36,239 nt of DNA from Desulfuromonas sp. (GTDB lineage Bacteria > Desulfobacterota > Desulfuromonadia > Desulfuromonadales > BM515): assembly GCA_002869635.1 (NCBI GenBank), contig PKUF01000051.1, positions 1 through 36,239 of the forward strand, written 5' to 3'. A program made the position numbers and the translations under genes. The notes below the pieces were generated by a model, which saw nothing but the letters and a program-made list of their open reading frames with translations, did no database searches and had not been told where the DNA came from. Shown one piece after another: positions 24,571 through 32,449 of the stretch. How positions within the stretch are numbered: position 1 is the stretch's first letter; every line of letters starts with the position of its first letter.

Positions 24571-24596
24571 AGCGGGACGGCGATGGCCGTCCCGCT
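24571..24596 (-). other. Hairpin in the priA leader
   Basis: AGCGGGACGGC (24571-24581) pairs with GCCGTCCCGCT (24586-24596), 11 bp with a GATG loop (plus-strand reading). On the minus strand no T-run follows. It lies immediately ahead of the possible priA GTG start at 24567, after the fprA stop. Confidence 0.6.
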
Positions 24597-24609
24597 TTGC
24601 GTTGAGGGG

Positions 24610-25806
24610 TTACTGGGGGGAGAGGAGTTCGTTGGCGACAGCGGCGCCGAACTCGTGGCAGTGAGCAAGATCTTCGTCGGTCGGGGTGAAGCGCAAAGTC
24701 AGCCCTTCGGTGGCGAGGCTGAACTTGAGCCCTTTGAGGCGCTCTTCCACCAGCTTGACCGCCTCACCGCTCCAGCCGTAGGTACCAAAGACCGCTGCCA
24801 CATTCCGCTTGGGGGTGACGCTGGAGAGAAGGGCCAGAGCGTTCCAGACCGGCCCCGGCGCGTCGCGGTTGATGGTCGGGGTGCCGATTAAAAGCATGTC
24901 GGCTCGCTCCATCTCATCGCGCAGGTCGCTCTCGCGCGGATCGACCAGCGACATCTCCACCACCTCCATCCCCTGTTTCTCAAGGGTCTCGCGGATAGTT
25001 GCTCCCATCTTACGGGTGTTGCCGTGGGGCGAGAGGGTTAACAGCAGAACTCGCGGATGGGCACTCTCGGGCGGCGGGGCGGCCCAGCGCCAGTAGCTAT
25101 CAAGAACGGCCTGGGGGTTGCGGCGCAGAATCGGCCCGTGCGAGGGGCAGAGCAGGCGCAAGGGGAGGTTGTCGAGTTTGGCCAGCGCTTCGCGGATCTT
25201 CTCCTTGAAGGGGCGCATAATGTTGTCGAAATAGAAGTGAAAATCGAAGGAGAAGTCGGGGATCTCGTCGTCGAAGAGGCTGCGCGAGCAGTAGTGAGCT
25301 CCGAAGGCGTCACAGGAAAAGAGGATCTCATCCTCGACGAGATAGGTGAACATGGTGTCAGGCCAGTGCAGATACGGCGCGAGGATGAAACGAAGGGTTC
25401 GTCCACCGAGGTCGATCTCATCGCCGTCGGTGACAACATGGGCGTTGAAGGGGTGATTAAGCTGCTGGCGCAAGAAGTTTTCAGCGGCACGGCTGCAGTA
25501 GACCGGAATCTCCGGGTTTATCTCGAGCAGGCGGCGCAGCGCCCCCGAGTGGTCGGGCTCGGTATGATTGATCACCACCAGATCGATGGCGGCGGGGTCA
25601 ACCTGCGGCGCAAGGTCGGTGAAAAATTCGTCACTGAACATCCCCTTGACAGTGTCAATGAGGGCAAGCTTCTTCTCGCCACGGACGAGGTACGAGTTGT
25701 AGGTGGTGCCGTTGTGGGTCGGAAAGAGCTCGTCGAAGACCCGCAGCTGCGGGTGTTTGACGCCGACCCAATGCACCCCGGGAACGATCTCAACGGGTGT
25801 GGACAT
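24610..25806 (-). CDS. fprA: Flavodiiron protein (A-type flavoprotein, FprA)
   Basis: 398-aa flavodiiron protein that reduces O2 to water or NO to N2O, protecting anaerobes. The N-terminal metallo-beta-lactamase-like diiron domain has HTEPDHSG (His81, Glu83, Asp85, His86), then His147 (YLHWPD), Asp166 and His171 near FSCDAFGAHYC, and a later His in CPSHGPI (about 223). The C-terminal flavodoxin domain begins near 251 (PRVLLLTLSPHGNTRKMG), with the FMN loop in SPHGNT. No rubredoxin domain is fused. AAGGAG lies upstream of the ATG. It is 30 bp downstream of DAHP synthase. Whether O2 or NO is preferred cannot be told here. Confidence 0.95.
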   Translation of the reverse strand: MSTPVEIVPGVHWVGVKHPQLRVFDELFPTHNGTTYNSYLVRGEKKLALIDTVKGMFSDEFFTDLAPQVDPAAIDLVVINHTEPDHSGALRRLLEINPEIPVYCSRAAENFLRQQLNHPFNAHVVTDGDEIDLGGRTLRFILAPYLHWPDTMFTYLVEDEILFSCDAFGAHYCSRSLFDDEIPDFSFDFHFYFDNIMRPFKEKIREALAKLDNLPLRLLCPSHGPILRRNPQAVLDSYWRWAAPPPESAHPRVLLLTLSPHGNTRKMGATIRETLEKQGMEVVEMSLVDPRESDLRDEMERADMLLIGTPTINRDAPGPVWNALALLSSVTPKRNVAAVFGTYGWSGEAVKLVEERLKGLKFSLATEGLTLRFTPTDEDLAHCHEFGAAVANELLSPQ

Positions 25807-25836
25807 GGGACAACTCCTTGGAACGGATCAACAGAT

Positions 25837-26859
25837 TCATTGAGTGTCGCAGCTACCGAGACAGGCGAGGAGGCGATCTACCTCCTGCATCAGAGTGGCG
25901 AAGCCCTCGCCGGTCAGGCTCTGGGCGCCATCGCAGAGCGCCTTGTCGGGATCGGGATGGACCTCGACCATGATTCCGTGCGCGCCGGCGACCAGCGCTG
26001 CTTTGGTCATCACCGGGACGAGGGTTCGTTTGCCGGTGGCGTGGCTCGGATCGACAATGATCGGCAGATGGCTCAGTTCGCGGATCAGTGGGACCACCGA
26101 GAGATCGAGGGTGTTGCGGGTCGCCCGCTCAAAGGTGCGGATCCCCCGTTCGCAGAGAACGACCTGGCCGTTCCCTTCGGCGACGATGTACTCGGCCGCC
26201 GCGAGGAATTCCTCAATGGTAGCGCTCATCCCCCGCTTGAGCAGGACCGGAACGTCGAGCTTGCCGACCTCTTTGAGCAGGTCGAAGTTTTGCATGTTGC
26301 GGGCGCCGATCTGCAGAATGTCGGCGTAGCGGCAGACGTCATCGAGCTGCTCGATCCGCATCACCTCGGTGATGACCGGCAGTCCTGACTCGTCTCCGGC
26401 CAGCCGCAGGTACTTGAGCCCTTCGACCCCAAGCCCCTGGAAGGAGTGGGGGCCGGTGCGGGGTTTGAAGGCGCCGCCGCGCAGGATCTTTCCCCCGGCC
26501 GCCTTGACCTGCTGGGCGGCGGTGAGCATCTGCTCCTCACTCTCAATGGAGCAGGGACCGGCGATCATCACCGGAGCGTTCTCCCCCCCGATGAGGACAC
26601 CGCCGGCGTCGACCACCGTTGGGGCGGGGTGGAAGTCGCGGGAGACCATCTTGTAGGGTTTGCTGACGTGAATGACGTCGCGCACACCGGCAAGTTCACG
26701 AATTGAACTGTCATCGACATATCCCTGATTGCCGAGGACGCCGATAGCGGTCCGTTCACTGCCGGGGATCGGCTCGGCGCGCAACCCGAGAGCCTTGACG
26801 GCGGCTTCAACCGCTTCAATTTCGCTGGCGCTGGCTTGATGGTGCATAACGATGAGCAT
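25837..26859 (-). CDS. aroF: 3-deoxy-7-phosphoheptulonate (DAHP) synthase, ACT-like/FRS-regulated type
   Basis: 340-aa type I-beta DAHP synthase that joins PEP and erythrose 4-phosphate in the first step of aromatic amino acid synthesis. The N-terminal ferredoxin-like regulatory domain (about 1-70, [20 protein letters not shown]) resembles that of Thermotoga DAHPS, which gives Tyr/Phe feedback. The TIM barrel has [56 protein letters not shown], and the metal/PEP site [11 protein letters not shown]. It has CAAGGAG upstream and a weak promoter at 26914-26942. The flavodiiron gene follows closely, though a functional link is not obvious. Confidence 0.95.
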   Translation of the reverse strand: MLIVMHHQASASEIEAVEAAVKALGLRAEPIPGSERTAIGVLGNQGYVDDSSIRELAGVRDVIHVSKPYKMVSRDFHPAPTVVDAGGVLIGGENAPVMIAGPCSIESEEQMLTAAQQVKAAGGKILRGGAFKPRTGPHSFQGLGVEGLKYLRLAGDESGLPVITEVMRIEQLDDVCRYADILQIGARNMQNFDLLKEVGKLDVPVLLKRGMSATIEEFLAAAEYIVAEGNGQVVLCERGIRTFERATRNTLDLSVVPLIRELSHLPIIVDPSHATGKRTLVPVMTKAALVAGAHGIMVEVHPDPDKALCDGAQSLTGEGFATLMQEVDRLLACLGSCDTQ

Positions 26860-26913
26860 GGGAATCGACTCCTTGATGCGTCATAAAAAGCGAAGTGTTT
26901 TAGGTAAAGACTA

Positions 26914-26942
26914 ACTTTAGACCTCTACCAAAGAGAAAACAA
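26914..26942 (-). promoter_or_regulatory. Weak candidate promoter for DAHP synthase
   Basis: On the minus strand TTGTTT (26942-26937), a 17-bp spacer and TAAAGT (26919-26914). Partial matches only. The 197-bp gap between DAHP synthase and trmB carries no other gene I can support. Confidence 0.3.
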
Positions 26943-26995
26943 TCCCTTTCCCTAAAAGGAGCGCGAGAAAAGAGGCAATCTGCTGCCGGGTGCGA

Positions 26996-27024
26996 TTGCG
27001 AAAAGCAGGATGCTGTGCTAGGTT
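26996..27024 (+). promoter_or_regulatory. Candidate promoter for trmB-truD
   Basis: TTGCGA (26996-27001), a 17-bp spacer, then TAGGTT (27019-27024), 32 bp before the trmB ATG. A moderate consensus match by eye. Confidence 0.35.
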
Positions 27025-27056
27025 GGCGACAATCACCTGAAGGAGGAATTCTCTCT

Positions 27057-27752
27057 ATGACTCAACGGGTTCTGGAGATCCGGTCCCCCCGTTATATACC
27101 CCCGGGGGCCCTCGACACCGGGCGTAACATTGATGATTTTTTCCCGAAAGAGCAGCCCCTGGCCCTGGAGATAGGCTGTGGCATCGGTGACTTTATTTTG
27201 CAACGGGCCCAGCAGCAGCCACGGGTCAATTTTCTTGCCATCGACATCTATAACAAAGGGTGTCTCAAAACCTGCCGTCGCATTGATGAGGCCGAACTCG
27301 ACAATGTGCGGGTCATGCGCATCGAGGCGCGGCAGCTCTTTAGTGATCACCTAGCACCACAAAGCCTGACGGCGATCTACATCAATTGCCCTGATCCTTG
27401 GCCTAAGAAGCGACATCGAAGCCGGCGCCTGGTCAGTCCGACATTTCTCGACCTTGTCGCCCCCTATCTACAGCCGCAGGGGGAACTTTTCTTCGCCACT
27501 GACTTTACCGACTATGCCGAGCAGGTGGCCGAGTTCGTCCCCGACCTGAAGAGTTTTACCAATTGCTGTGCGACGCCAATCGTCACCGATCTGACGAACT
27601 ATCCGGTTTCAAAATATATGCGACGGTTTCTCGATCTCGGACAGCCGATCTACTACGCACATTTGCGCCGCCGTGATAACCTGCCGTTGACCGAGTCGGC
27701 CGAAGTGCCGCAAGGGTTCCGGGCACGTTGGGGAGCGGCAATCAATGACTGA
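27057..27752 (+). CDS. trmB: tRNA (guanine-N7-)-methyltransferase
   Basis: 231-aa SAM-dependent methyltransferase making m7G46 in tRNA variable loops. The ATG at 27057 has AAGGAGG nearby and is preferred to a start 14 codons upstream. The SAM-binding LEIGCGIGDF (37-46), DIYNKGC, and the family block CPDPWPKKRHRSRR are present. The C-terminal part has the TDFTDYAEQ and TNYPVSKYMRRFLDLGQPIY stretches. It overlaps the truD start by 8 bp, so the two tRNA-modifying enzymes are translationally coupled. Confidence 0.95.
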   Translation: MTQRVLEIRSPRYIPPGALDTGRNIDDFFPKEQPLALEIGCGIGDFILQRAQQQPRVNFLAIDIYNKGCLKTCRRIDEAELDNVRVMRIEARQLFSDHLAPQSLTAIYINCPDPWPKKRHRSRRLVSPTFLDLVAPYLQPQGELFFATDFTDYAEQVAEFVPDLKSFTNCCATPIVTDLTNYPVSKYMRRFLDLGQPIYYAHLRRRDNLPLTESAEVPQGFRARWGAAIND

Positions 27753-28935
27753 GTACCTTACTGCGGATCTCCCCGGAATCGGTGGTATCATGAAGGAGTC
27801 GGTGGAAGACTTCTTTGTCGAGGAGCTTCCGCTCTACCTCCCGAGCGGTGAGGGGGAGCACCTCTACCTGCGACTTGAGAAGCGGGGGATGAGCACCTTC
27901 GAGCTAGTGCGTCAGGTTGGTGCAGCTCTGGGGGTTAAGGAGCGTGAGATTGGCTACGCCGGTCTCAAGGACGCCCGAGCGACCACTCGCCAGACCTTAT
28001 CGCTGCCGGGTGTTTCACCCGAGACGGCGCAAAAGCTAGAGATCCCTGGGGTGACCCTACTCGAGGCGAGCCGGCATCGCAACAAGCTGCGCCTAGGGCA
28101 CCTTGCCGGCAACCGCTTTCGCATCCGCTTGAAGCAGGTGGCACCGCAGGCCAAGGAGAAGACGAAGACAATCCTCGAGGTGCTGAGCCGGCGCGGGGTG
28201 CCCAACCGTTTCGGGATTCAGCGCTACGGGGTTCTGGGAAACTCGCACCGCATCGGCGGTGCACTTCTGCGGCGCGACTTTGAGACGGCACTACGCGAGG
28301 TGATCGGTGACCCGGAGAAAATCGACAATCCACGTTGGCAAGAGGCGGCCCGCTGTTTCGCCGCCAGCGATCTCGATGGAGCGCTGGCGGCATTTCCCCC
28401 CCGCTTTCGCGACGAACGACGATTGCTCCATGCCCTAAAGCGAGGAGAGACTCCGCAACAGGCGCTTCTCGCCCTCCCGCGCAAGCTGCTTAACCTCTAC
28501 CTGAGTGCTTGGCAGTCGGCCCTCTTCGATCAGCAGGTGGCGGCTCGGATCAATGAGCTTGATCGTTTGCGGGGAGGAGATCTCGCCATGAAACATGAGA
28601 ACGGTGCCTGCTTCCATGTCGACGACCCCGCGGCTGAACAGCCCCGGGCCGACCGCCTTGAGATCAGCCCGACCGCGCCCCTTTTCGTACGTAAAGTGAC
28701 ACCGGCGCAAGGGGAGGTTGGGGAAACCGAGCGGGCACTGCTGGCGACCGAAGGGCTTGACGTCGAGACTTTCGTCGTCGCTTCGGGAATCTCTCTTGAT
28801 GGCGAGCGGCGGGCCATGCGGGTTCCAATCGCCGATGCAACAGTGACAGATGACGCTGATGATGGCCTGCTCGTACAGTTTTCTCTCCCCAAGGGGAGTT
28901 ATGCGACAAGTGTTCTGGCCGAAATCATGAAATAA
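27745..28935 (+). CDS. truD: tRNA pseudouridine(13) synthase
   Basis: 396-aa TruD-family pseudouridine synthase that converts U13 of tRNA(Glu) and other tRNAs. The catalytic aspartate is Asp76 in GYAGLKDARATTRQ (E. coli Asp80). ADLPGIGGIMKESVEDFFVEELPLY, LAGNRFRIRLKQV, PNRFGIQRYG and the C-terminal SLPKGSYATSVLAEIMK fit the family. Within the TruD inserted domain, LRGGDLAMKHENGACFHV is typical. It begins 8 bp inside trmB. The symporter operon starts 44 bp downstream. Confidence 0.95.
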   Translation: MTEYLTADLPGIGGIMKESVEDFFVEELPLYLPSGEGEHLYLRLEKRGMSTFELVRQVGAALGVKEREIGYAGLKDARATTRQTLSLPGVSPETAQKLEIPGVTLLEASRHRNKLRLGHLAGNRFRIRLKQVAPQAKEKTKTILEVLSRRGVPNRFGIQRYGVLGNSHRIGGALLRRDFETALREVIGDPEKIDNPRWQEAARCFAASDLDGALAAFPPRFRDERRLLHALKRGETPQQALLALPRKLLNLYLSAWQSALFDQQVAARINELDRLRGGDLAMKHENGACFHVDDPAAEQPRADRLEISPTAPLFVRKVTPAQGEVGETERALLATEGLDVETFVVASGISLDGERRAMRVPIADATVTDDADDGLLVQFSLPKGSYATSVLAEIMK

Positions 28936-28978
28936 CGGACGAACGGTTCCCCTACGTTCCGAACGCGGGAGACCCCCT

Positions 28979-29335
28979 ATGACCGACACGAAGGCTTCTT
29001 CGCCGCCACCCTCTTCCGAAGGGGCACCCCGGATCAACCTTTTTCGCCCCCGAAGCGGCTTTGCCCGTAAAGAGGTTCTGCTGATCTGGGCGATGCTCGC
29101 CGGGTGGGGCGGAGGGATCTACGGTTTCCAGGCTCTGCTGGTGTTGTTGCAACGCCAGAGCGATGGCGCCGGTCCCCTCACCGAGACGGGACTCTTCGGT
29201 TTCCCCCTGCACTACTGGTACACTGGGCAGTTCCTCATCGTCTGGTTCATTGTTCTTTGTATTCTCTTCAATCTGCTCGCCGACCGGATCATGGTCGCAG
29301 CGCGGCGACAGAAACAGCGAGGAGAGGAGCAATGA
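28979..29335 (+). CDS. DUF4212 small subunit of a sodium:solute symporter
   Basis: 118-aa DUF4212 membrane protein. Two transmembrane helices are visible (about residues 34-56, VLLIWAMLAGWGGG..., and 82-104, FLIVWFIVLCILFNLLADRIM), after a polar N-terminus with SPPPSSEGAP. These proteins are encoded directly before, and probably assemble with, a large sodium:solute symporter. The stop overlaps the next start by 4 bp (ATGA). Confidence 0.9.
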   Translation: MTDTKASSPPPSSEGAPRINLFRPRSGFARKEVLLIWAMLAGWGGGIYGFQALLVLLQRQSDGAGPLTETGLFGFPLHYWYTGQFLIVWFIVLCILFNLLADRIMVAARRQKQRGEEQ

Positions 29336-30855
29336 GCGAGAGTTTCAAGCTGGCCCCGGTGCTGATGCTGCTAACGGTCCTTGGCCTCTTCCTTCTGGTT
29401 GGGTTGGCAAGCCGGACCCGCAAAGGGGAGTACTATCTGGTCTCTGGACGCTCCATCGGAAGAATGGGGATCGGTGCCGCTATCGCCTCCAACTGGATGA
29501 GCGCCGCCTCCTTCCTCGGCATCGCCGGAATCTTCTATCTACAGGGGTATCTCGCCCTCGCCTACGTTATCGGCTGGACCGGTGGCTACGTGTTGCTGCT
29601 GATCCTTCTCGCCCGGCAGATCCGTCGTTTCGGCAAGTACACCGCGCCGGAGTTTGTCGAGGCCCGCTACGAATCACACCTCGCCCGTTTCCTTTCGGCC
29701 CTGATTACCATCTTCATTACCCTCATCTACTGCGTCGCTCAGTACAAAGGGATCGGACTGGTCTTCGCCTGGATCTTCGGTCTTGACTACATCCCAGCAC
29801 TTTTTTTTGGCTGCGCGGTGGTCGTCTCCTACCTTGTTCTCTCCGGCTCTCTCGGGGCCTCGCGCAATCCGCAGTTGCAGTATGGTCTCATCATCGTCTG
29901 TTTTCTTCTGCCGCTGATGGCGATTGCCGGCAAACTCGGCTTCTTCTGGCCGCTCCCTCAATTCGGCTACGGTCGGGCACTACAAGAGATCGCCGCAGCG
30001 GATGGCGGCAGCCTCTTCGCCTCGCCCTGGGCAAACGCCACGCCCTATCAGTGGGCAGCGCTTTGTTTTACCCTGATGGTTGGCACCGCCGGCCTCCCCC
30101 ATGTTCTTTCCCGCTTCTACACTGTCCCGAATGTGCGTGACGCCCGCTGGAGCGTCGTCTGGGGGATCTTTTTTATCGGCCTTCTCTACTGGAGTGCCCC
30201 CGCCTACGGAACCTTCGCCCGCTGGTGTGAAATGAATGGTGGTGGTTTTGCGGCTACTGCAGAGGCAGCACCGATTGCCGATCTGGTCGCGATCAAGGCG
30301 GCGGAGTGGGCGGGGATTCCCGACTGGCTCGTAGGAGTGGTTGCCGTCGGAGCGATCATGGCGGCCTTCTCAACCGTCACCGGGCTTCTCATCACCGGAG
30401 CCGGTGCAGTCTCTTACGACATCTACTACCGCCTGCTTAACCCGAAGGCGACAGAGCGACAGCGGATGAAGGTCGCCAAAGGGGCGACGTTGGTGCTGGC
30501 CTTGATCGTGTTGGCGGCGGCGATGAAGCCACCGGGGATGATCGCCGAGATTACCGCCATCGCATTCGCTTTGGCCGGCAACACCCTCTTCCCGGTCTTT
30601 CTCCTAGGGATCTGGTGGGATCGGACCAACCGCCAAGGAGCGGTCGCCGGGATGCTTACCGGCATCGCCATAACCCTCGCTGGGGTCGGGGCGTCCCTCT
30701 GGTGGCCTGAACTGGCCTTCTGGCTGCCGGCAACCGCCTCGGCCTTTATCGGGGCACCACTGGTGCTGCTGGTGATGGTGATCGTCTCTCTGGCGACGGC
30801 GCCACCGCCGGAACATCTGCGGCGTTTTCTCGCCGACGACGTGCATCAGCCTTAA
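29332..30855 (+). CDS. Sodium:solute symporter family protein (VC_2705/ActP-like)
   Basis: 507-aa multi-spanning symporter of the SSS family, with about 13 hydrophobic helices. The ATG at 29332 lies within the DUF4212 stop and follows GGAGAGGAG. SESFKLAPVLMLLTVLGLFLLVG starts the first helix. The SGRSIGRMGIGAAIASNWMSAASFLGIAG block is the family's Na-site region. TAGLPHVLSRFYTVPNVRDARWSV also matches the VC_2705 branch. In Geobacter, such DUF4212-SSS pairs are annotated as acetate/monocarboxylate transporters. The substrate is therefore likely acetate or another short acid, but this is inference from family and neighbours. Confidence 0.92.
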   Translation: MSESFKLAPVLMLLTVLGLFLLVGLASRTRKGEYYLVSGRSIGRMGIGAAIASNWMSAASFLGIAGIFYLQGYLALAYVIGWTGGYVLLLILLARQIRRFGKYTAPEFVEARYESHLARFLSALITIFITLIYCVAQYKGIGLVFAWIFGLDYIPALFFGCAVVVSYLVLSGSLGASRNPQLQYGLIIVCFLLPLMAIAGKLGFFWPLPQFGYGRALQEIAAADGGSLFASPWANATPYQWAALCFTLMVGTAGLPHVLSRFYTVPNVRDARWSVVWGIFFIGLLYWSAPAYGTFARWCEMNGGGFAATAEAAPIADLVAIKAAEWAGIPDWLVGVVAVGAIMAAFSTVTGLLITGAGAVSYDIYYRLLNPKATERQRMKVAKGATLVLALIVLAAAMKPPGMIAEITAIAFALAGNTLFPVFLLGIWWDRTNRQGAVAGMLTGIAITLAGVGASLWWPELAFWLPATASAFIGAPLVLLVMVIVSLATAPPPEHLRRFLADDVHQP

Positions 30856-30911
30856 GGCTTACGACAATGTGTATCTCACGGATGCTCTCTCACGCAGGAG
30901 CCTGACCCGCC

Positions 30912-31730
30912 ATGAAGCTGGTCCTTTCATCCGGCAGCCTCTATACACTGCCCATGGAAAAAGCTTTCGAGATTGCCCGGGATATCGGGTTCGACGGGAT
31001 GGAGGTCATTATTAACTATGACTTCCAGTACGGGGACAATATCGCCCTGATCCGCGATCTGCAAAGCATCCTACCTATCTGCTCGCTGCATGCTCCGTTT
31101 CTTGAGCTTGACGGTTGGGGCGACAAAATTGCTCAGGTGATCAAAACAACCGAACTGGCCCAGGAGACGGGAATCCCCCTGATCAATTTTCACCCCCCCG
31201 CCTGGATGGCCTTTGAGCTCTCATTCTGGCGTTGGTTCCGCAAGGTGGCTGATTATCAGGAGGCGATTGGCAAAGGGGAGGTGGTGATTACCGTTGAGAA
31301 CATGCCGTGCACCGGCAGCTTCAAGGTCAATCCCTATGTACTCGGTCAGACCAGTGCCATGATCGCTTTTATGGAGGAACATAACCTCTTTCTCACCTTC
31401 GACACCGCGCACATGGGATCGTCAAAGGCGAGCTTCCTGCACGACTTCCACCTCTTCTACAACACGGGACGGATGCGCAACATTCACTTCTCCGACTACG
31501 GCTACGGCCGCGAACATCTCCTGCCCGGGCATGGCGTTCTTCCGCTAACCCGCTTTCTCAATCATCTACGAGAGACCGATTATAACGAGACGGTGACTCT
31601 TGAGCTGTCGCCCCACGAATTTCCGAAAGAAGAAGAGTTGATTCGGGAAGGGATGCAGGAGGTCTTTCACTTTCTCTGCGTCGAGACCGGGCGAAAAGAA
31701 AAGGGGGAGATCGTTCGCGAAAAGGGCTAG
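30912..31730 (+). CDS. Sugar phosphate isomerase/epimerase-like TIM-barrel protein
   Basis: 272-aa AP endonuclease 2-type TIM barrel, the fold of xylose isomerase-like sugar isomerases and epimerases. SSGSLYTLPMEKAFEIARDIGFDGMEVIIN opens the barrel. Metal-ligand candidates are His in LHAPFLELDGW, Glu in VITVENMPC, Asp and His in TFDTAHMGSSKAS, His in IHFSDYG, and Glu in TLELSPHEF. The divalent-metal site is therefore intact, so it should be an active enzyme, but no sugar pathway is evident nearby. The stop overlaps the convergent universal stress gene by 4 bp. Confidence 0.8.
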   Translation: MKLVLSSGSLYTLPMEKAFEIARDIGFDGMEVIINYDFQYGDNIALIRDLQSILPICSLHAPFLELDGWGDKIAQVIKTTELAQETGIPLINFHPPAWMAFELSFWRWFRKVADYQEAIGKGEVVITVENMPCTGSFKVNPYVLGQTSAMIAFMEEHNLFLTFDTAHMGSSKASFLHDFHLFYNTGRMRNIHFSDYGYGREHLLPGHGVLPLTRFLNHLRETDYNETVTLELSPHEFPKEEELIREGMQEVFHFLCVETGRKEKGEIVREKG

Positions 31731-32179
31731 CGGACGATGTAGACAGAATGCCGGCAGTGGAGGGCGACCTTGGTCGAGACGCTACCGGTCAGGGCCCGCT
31801 TGACCCGGCCAGCACCGGATGAACCGATGACAATGACGTCGATCTCTTCGCGGTCGGCAAAAGCCATGATCTCCTCGGCGGCATCACCGTAAACGACGAC
31901 ACTCTCCAGCGGGATCTGGGCCTCTTCAGCCGCTTTTTCGACGACATAGAAGATTCGCTTGCGCTTCTCTTCCCAGTCGGGACGTTCTGTCGCCGGAGGG
32001 GAGGGGAAAAAGTCGGTAAAGGAGGAAGGGCGCATACTGGGAAGCACCAGGATGGCATATATTTTGCTCTTAAGGCGGGAGCCGGAGATACGAGCGAGGC
32101 GAACCGCTTCTTCGGCAGCCTTGTCTGACTGGGGAGAACCGTCGATAGCGACGAGAATCTGCTTGCTGAGTGTGAGCAT
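31727..32179 (-). CDS. Universal stress protein, ATP-binding type
   Basis: 150-aa UspA-family protein. The ATP-binding signature G-2x-G-9x-G(S/T) is intact in GSSGAGRVKRALTGSVST, followed by VALHCRHSVYIVR. The N-terminal ILVAIDGSPQSDKAAEEAVRLA is canonical. It likely acts as an ATP-bound stress-response dimer in the cytoplasm. GAGGGA lies upstream of the ATG, and a good promoter is at 32216-32244. It is convergent with the isomerase gene and divergent from iclR. Confidence 0.93.
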   Translation of the reverse strand: MLTLSKQILVAIDGSPQSDKAAEEAVRLARISGSRLKSKIYAILVLPSMRPSSFTDFFPSPPATERPDWEEKRKRIFYVVEKAAEEAQIPLESVVVYGDAAEEIMAFADREEIDVIVIGSSGAGRVKRALTGSVSTKVALHCRHSVYIVR

Positions 32180-32215
32180 ATGGATTCCCTCGGCAGTGGA
32201 TGAAAGGACATTTCA

Positions 32216-32244
32216 CTGTAGCCAACTGGCGTAAATGTGTCAAC
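32216..32244 (-). promoter_or_regulatory. Candidate sigma-70 promoter for the universal stress gene
   Basis: On the minus strand TTGACA (32244-32239), a 17-bp spacer and TACAGT (32221-32216), ending about 37 bp before the ATG. Perfect -35 box and ideal spacing. Confidence 0.6.
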
Positions 32245-32280
32245 TGATCTCGCCGGCGATCAGGAATCCGTCGGGGATTG

Positions 32281-32309
32281 TTGACTTTTATAGAACAACA
32301 TTCTATCCT
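32281..32309 (+). promoter_or_regulatory. Distal candidate iclR promoter with overlapping inverted repeat
   Basis: TTGACT (32281-32286), 17-bp spacer, TATCCT (32304-32309). The perfect inverted repeat ATAGAA-CAACA-TTCTAT (32290-32306) fills the spacer and enters the -10 box, a position expected of a repressor operator. Confidence 0.5.
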
Positions 32310-32359
32310 TTCTGACAACTTGATCGAGGGAAGTCCCAGCAGGAGGGGATCCGCGGACA

Positions 32360-32399
32360 GTGTCAACGGGCTTGACACGTCGGCAATAATCTTTAAGAT
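32360..32399 (+). promoter_or_regulatory. Proximal candidate iclR promoter with palindromic operator
   Basis: TTGACA (32372-32377), 16-bp spacer, TAAGAT (32394-32399). The -35 box lies inside a perfect 7-bp-arm palindrome, GTGTCAA-CGGGC-TTGACAC (32360-32378). The layout fits an autoregulated IclR-type operator. Confidence 0.6.
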
Positions 32400-32449
32400 T
32401 GGGCGCGTTTTGCTCTGCATTTAAAGTAGAAACGAGGGTCATTGTGGTC

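Noticed and set aside
22447-24891. Two 313-aa open frames on the plus strand inside priA and into fprA
   Set aside because: Low-complexity Gly/Arg/Glu-rich translations with no motifs, antisense to the clear PriA reading frame.
25057-26388. 443-aa open frame on the plus strand across fprA and DAHP synthase
   Set aside because: It is the complement of two well-supported genes, has no recognisable domain, and such long shadows are common in GC-rich DNA.
29104-29331. 76-codon N-terminal extension of the symporter
   Set aside because: It lies entirely inside the DUF4212 gene, and the ATG at 29332 has an ATGA overlap and a strong ribosome-binding site.
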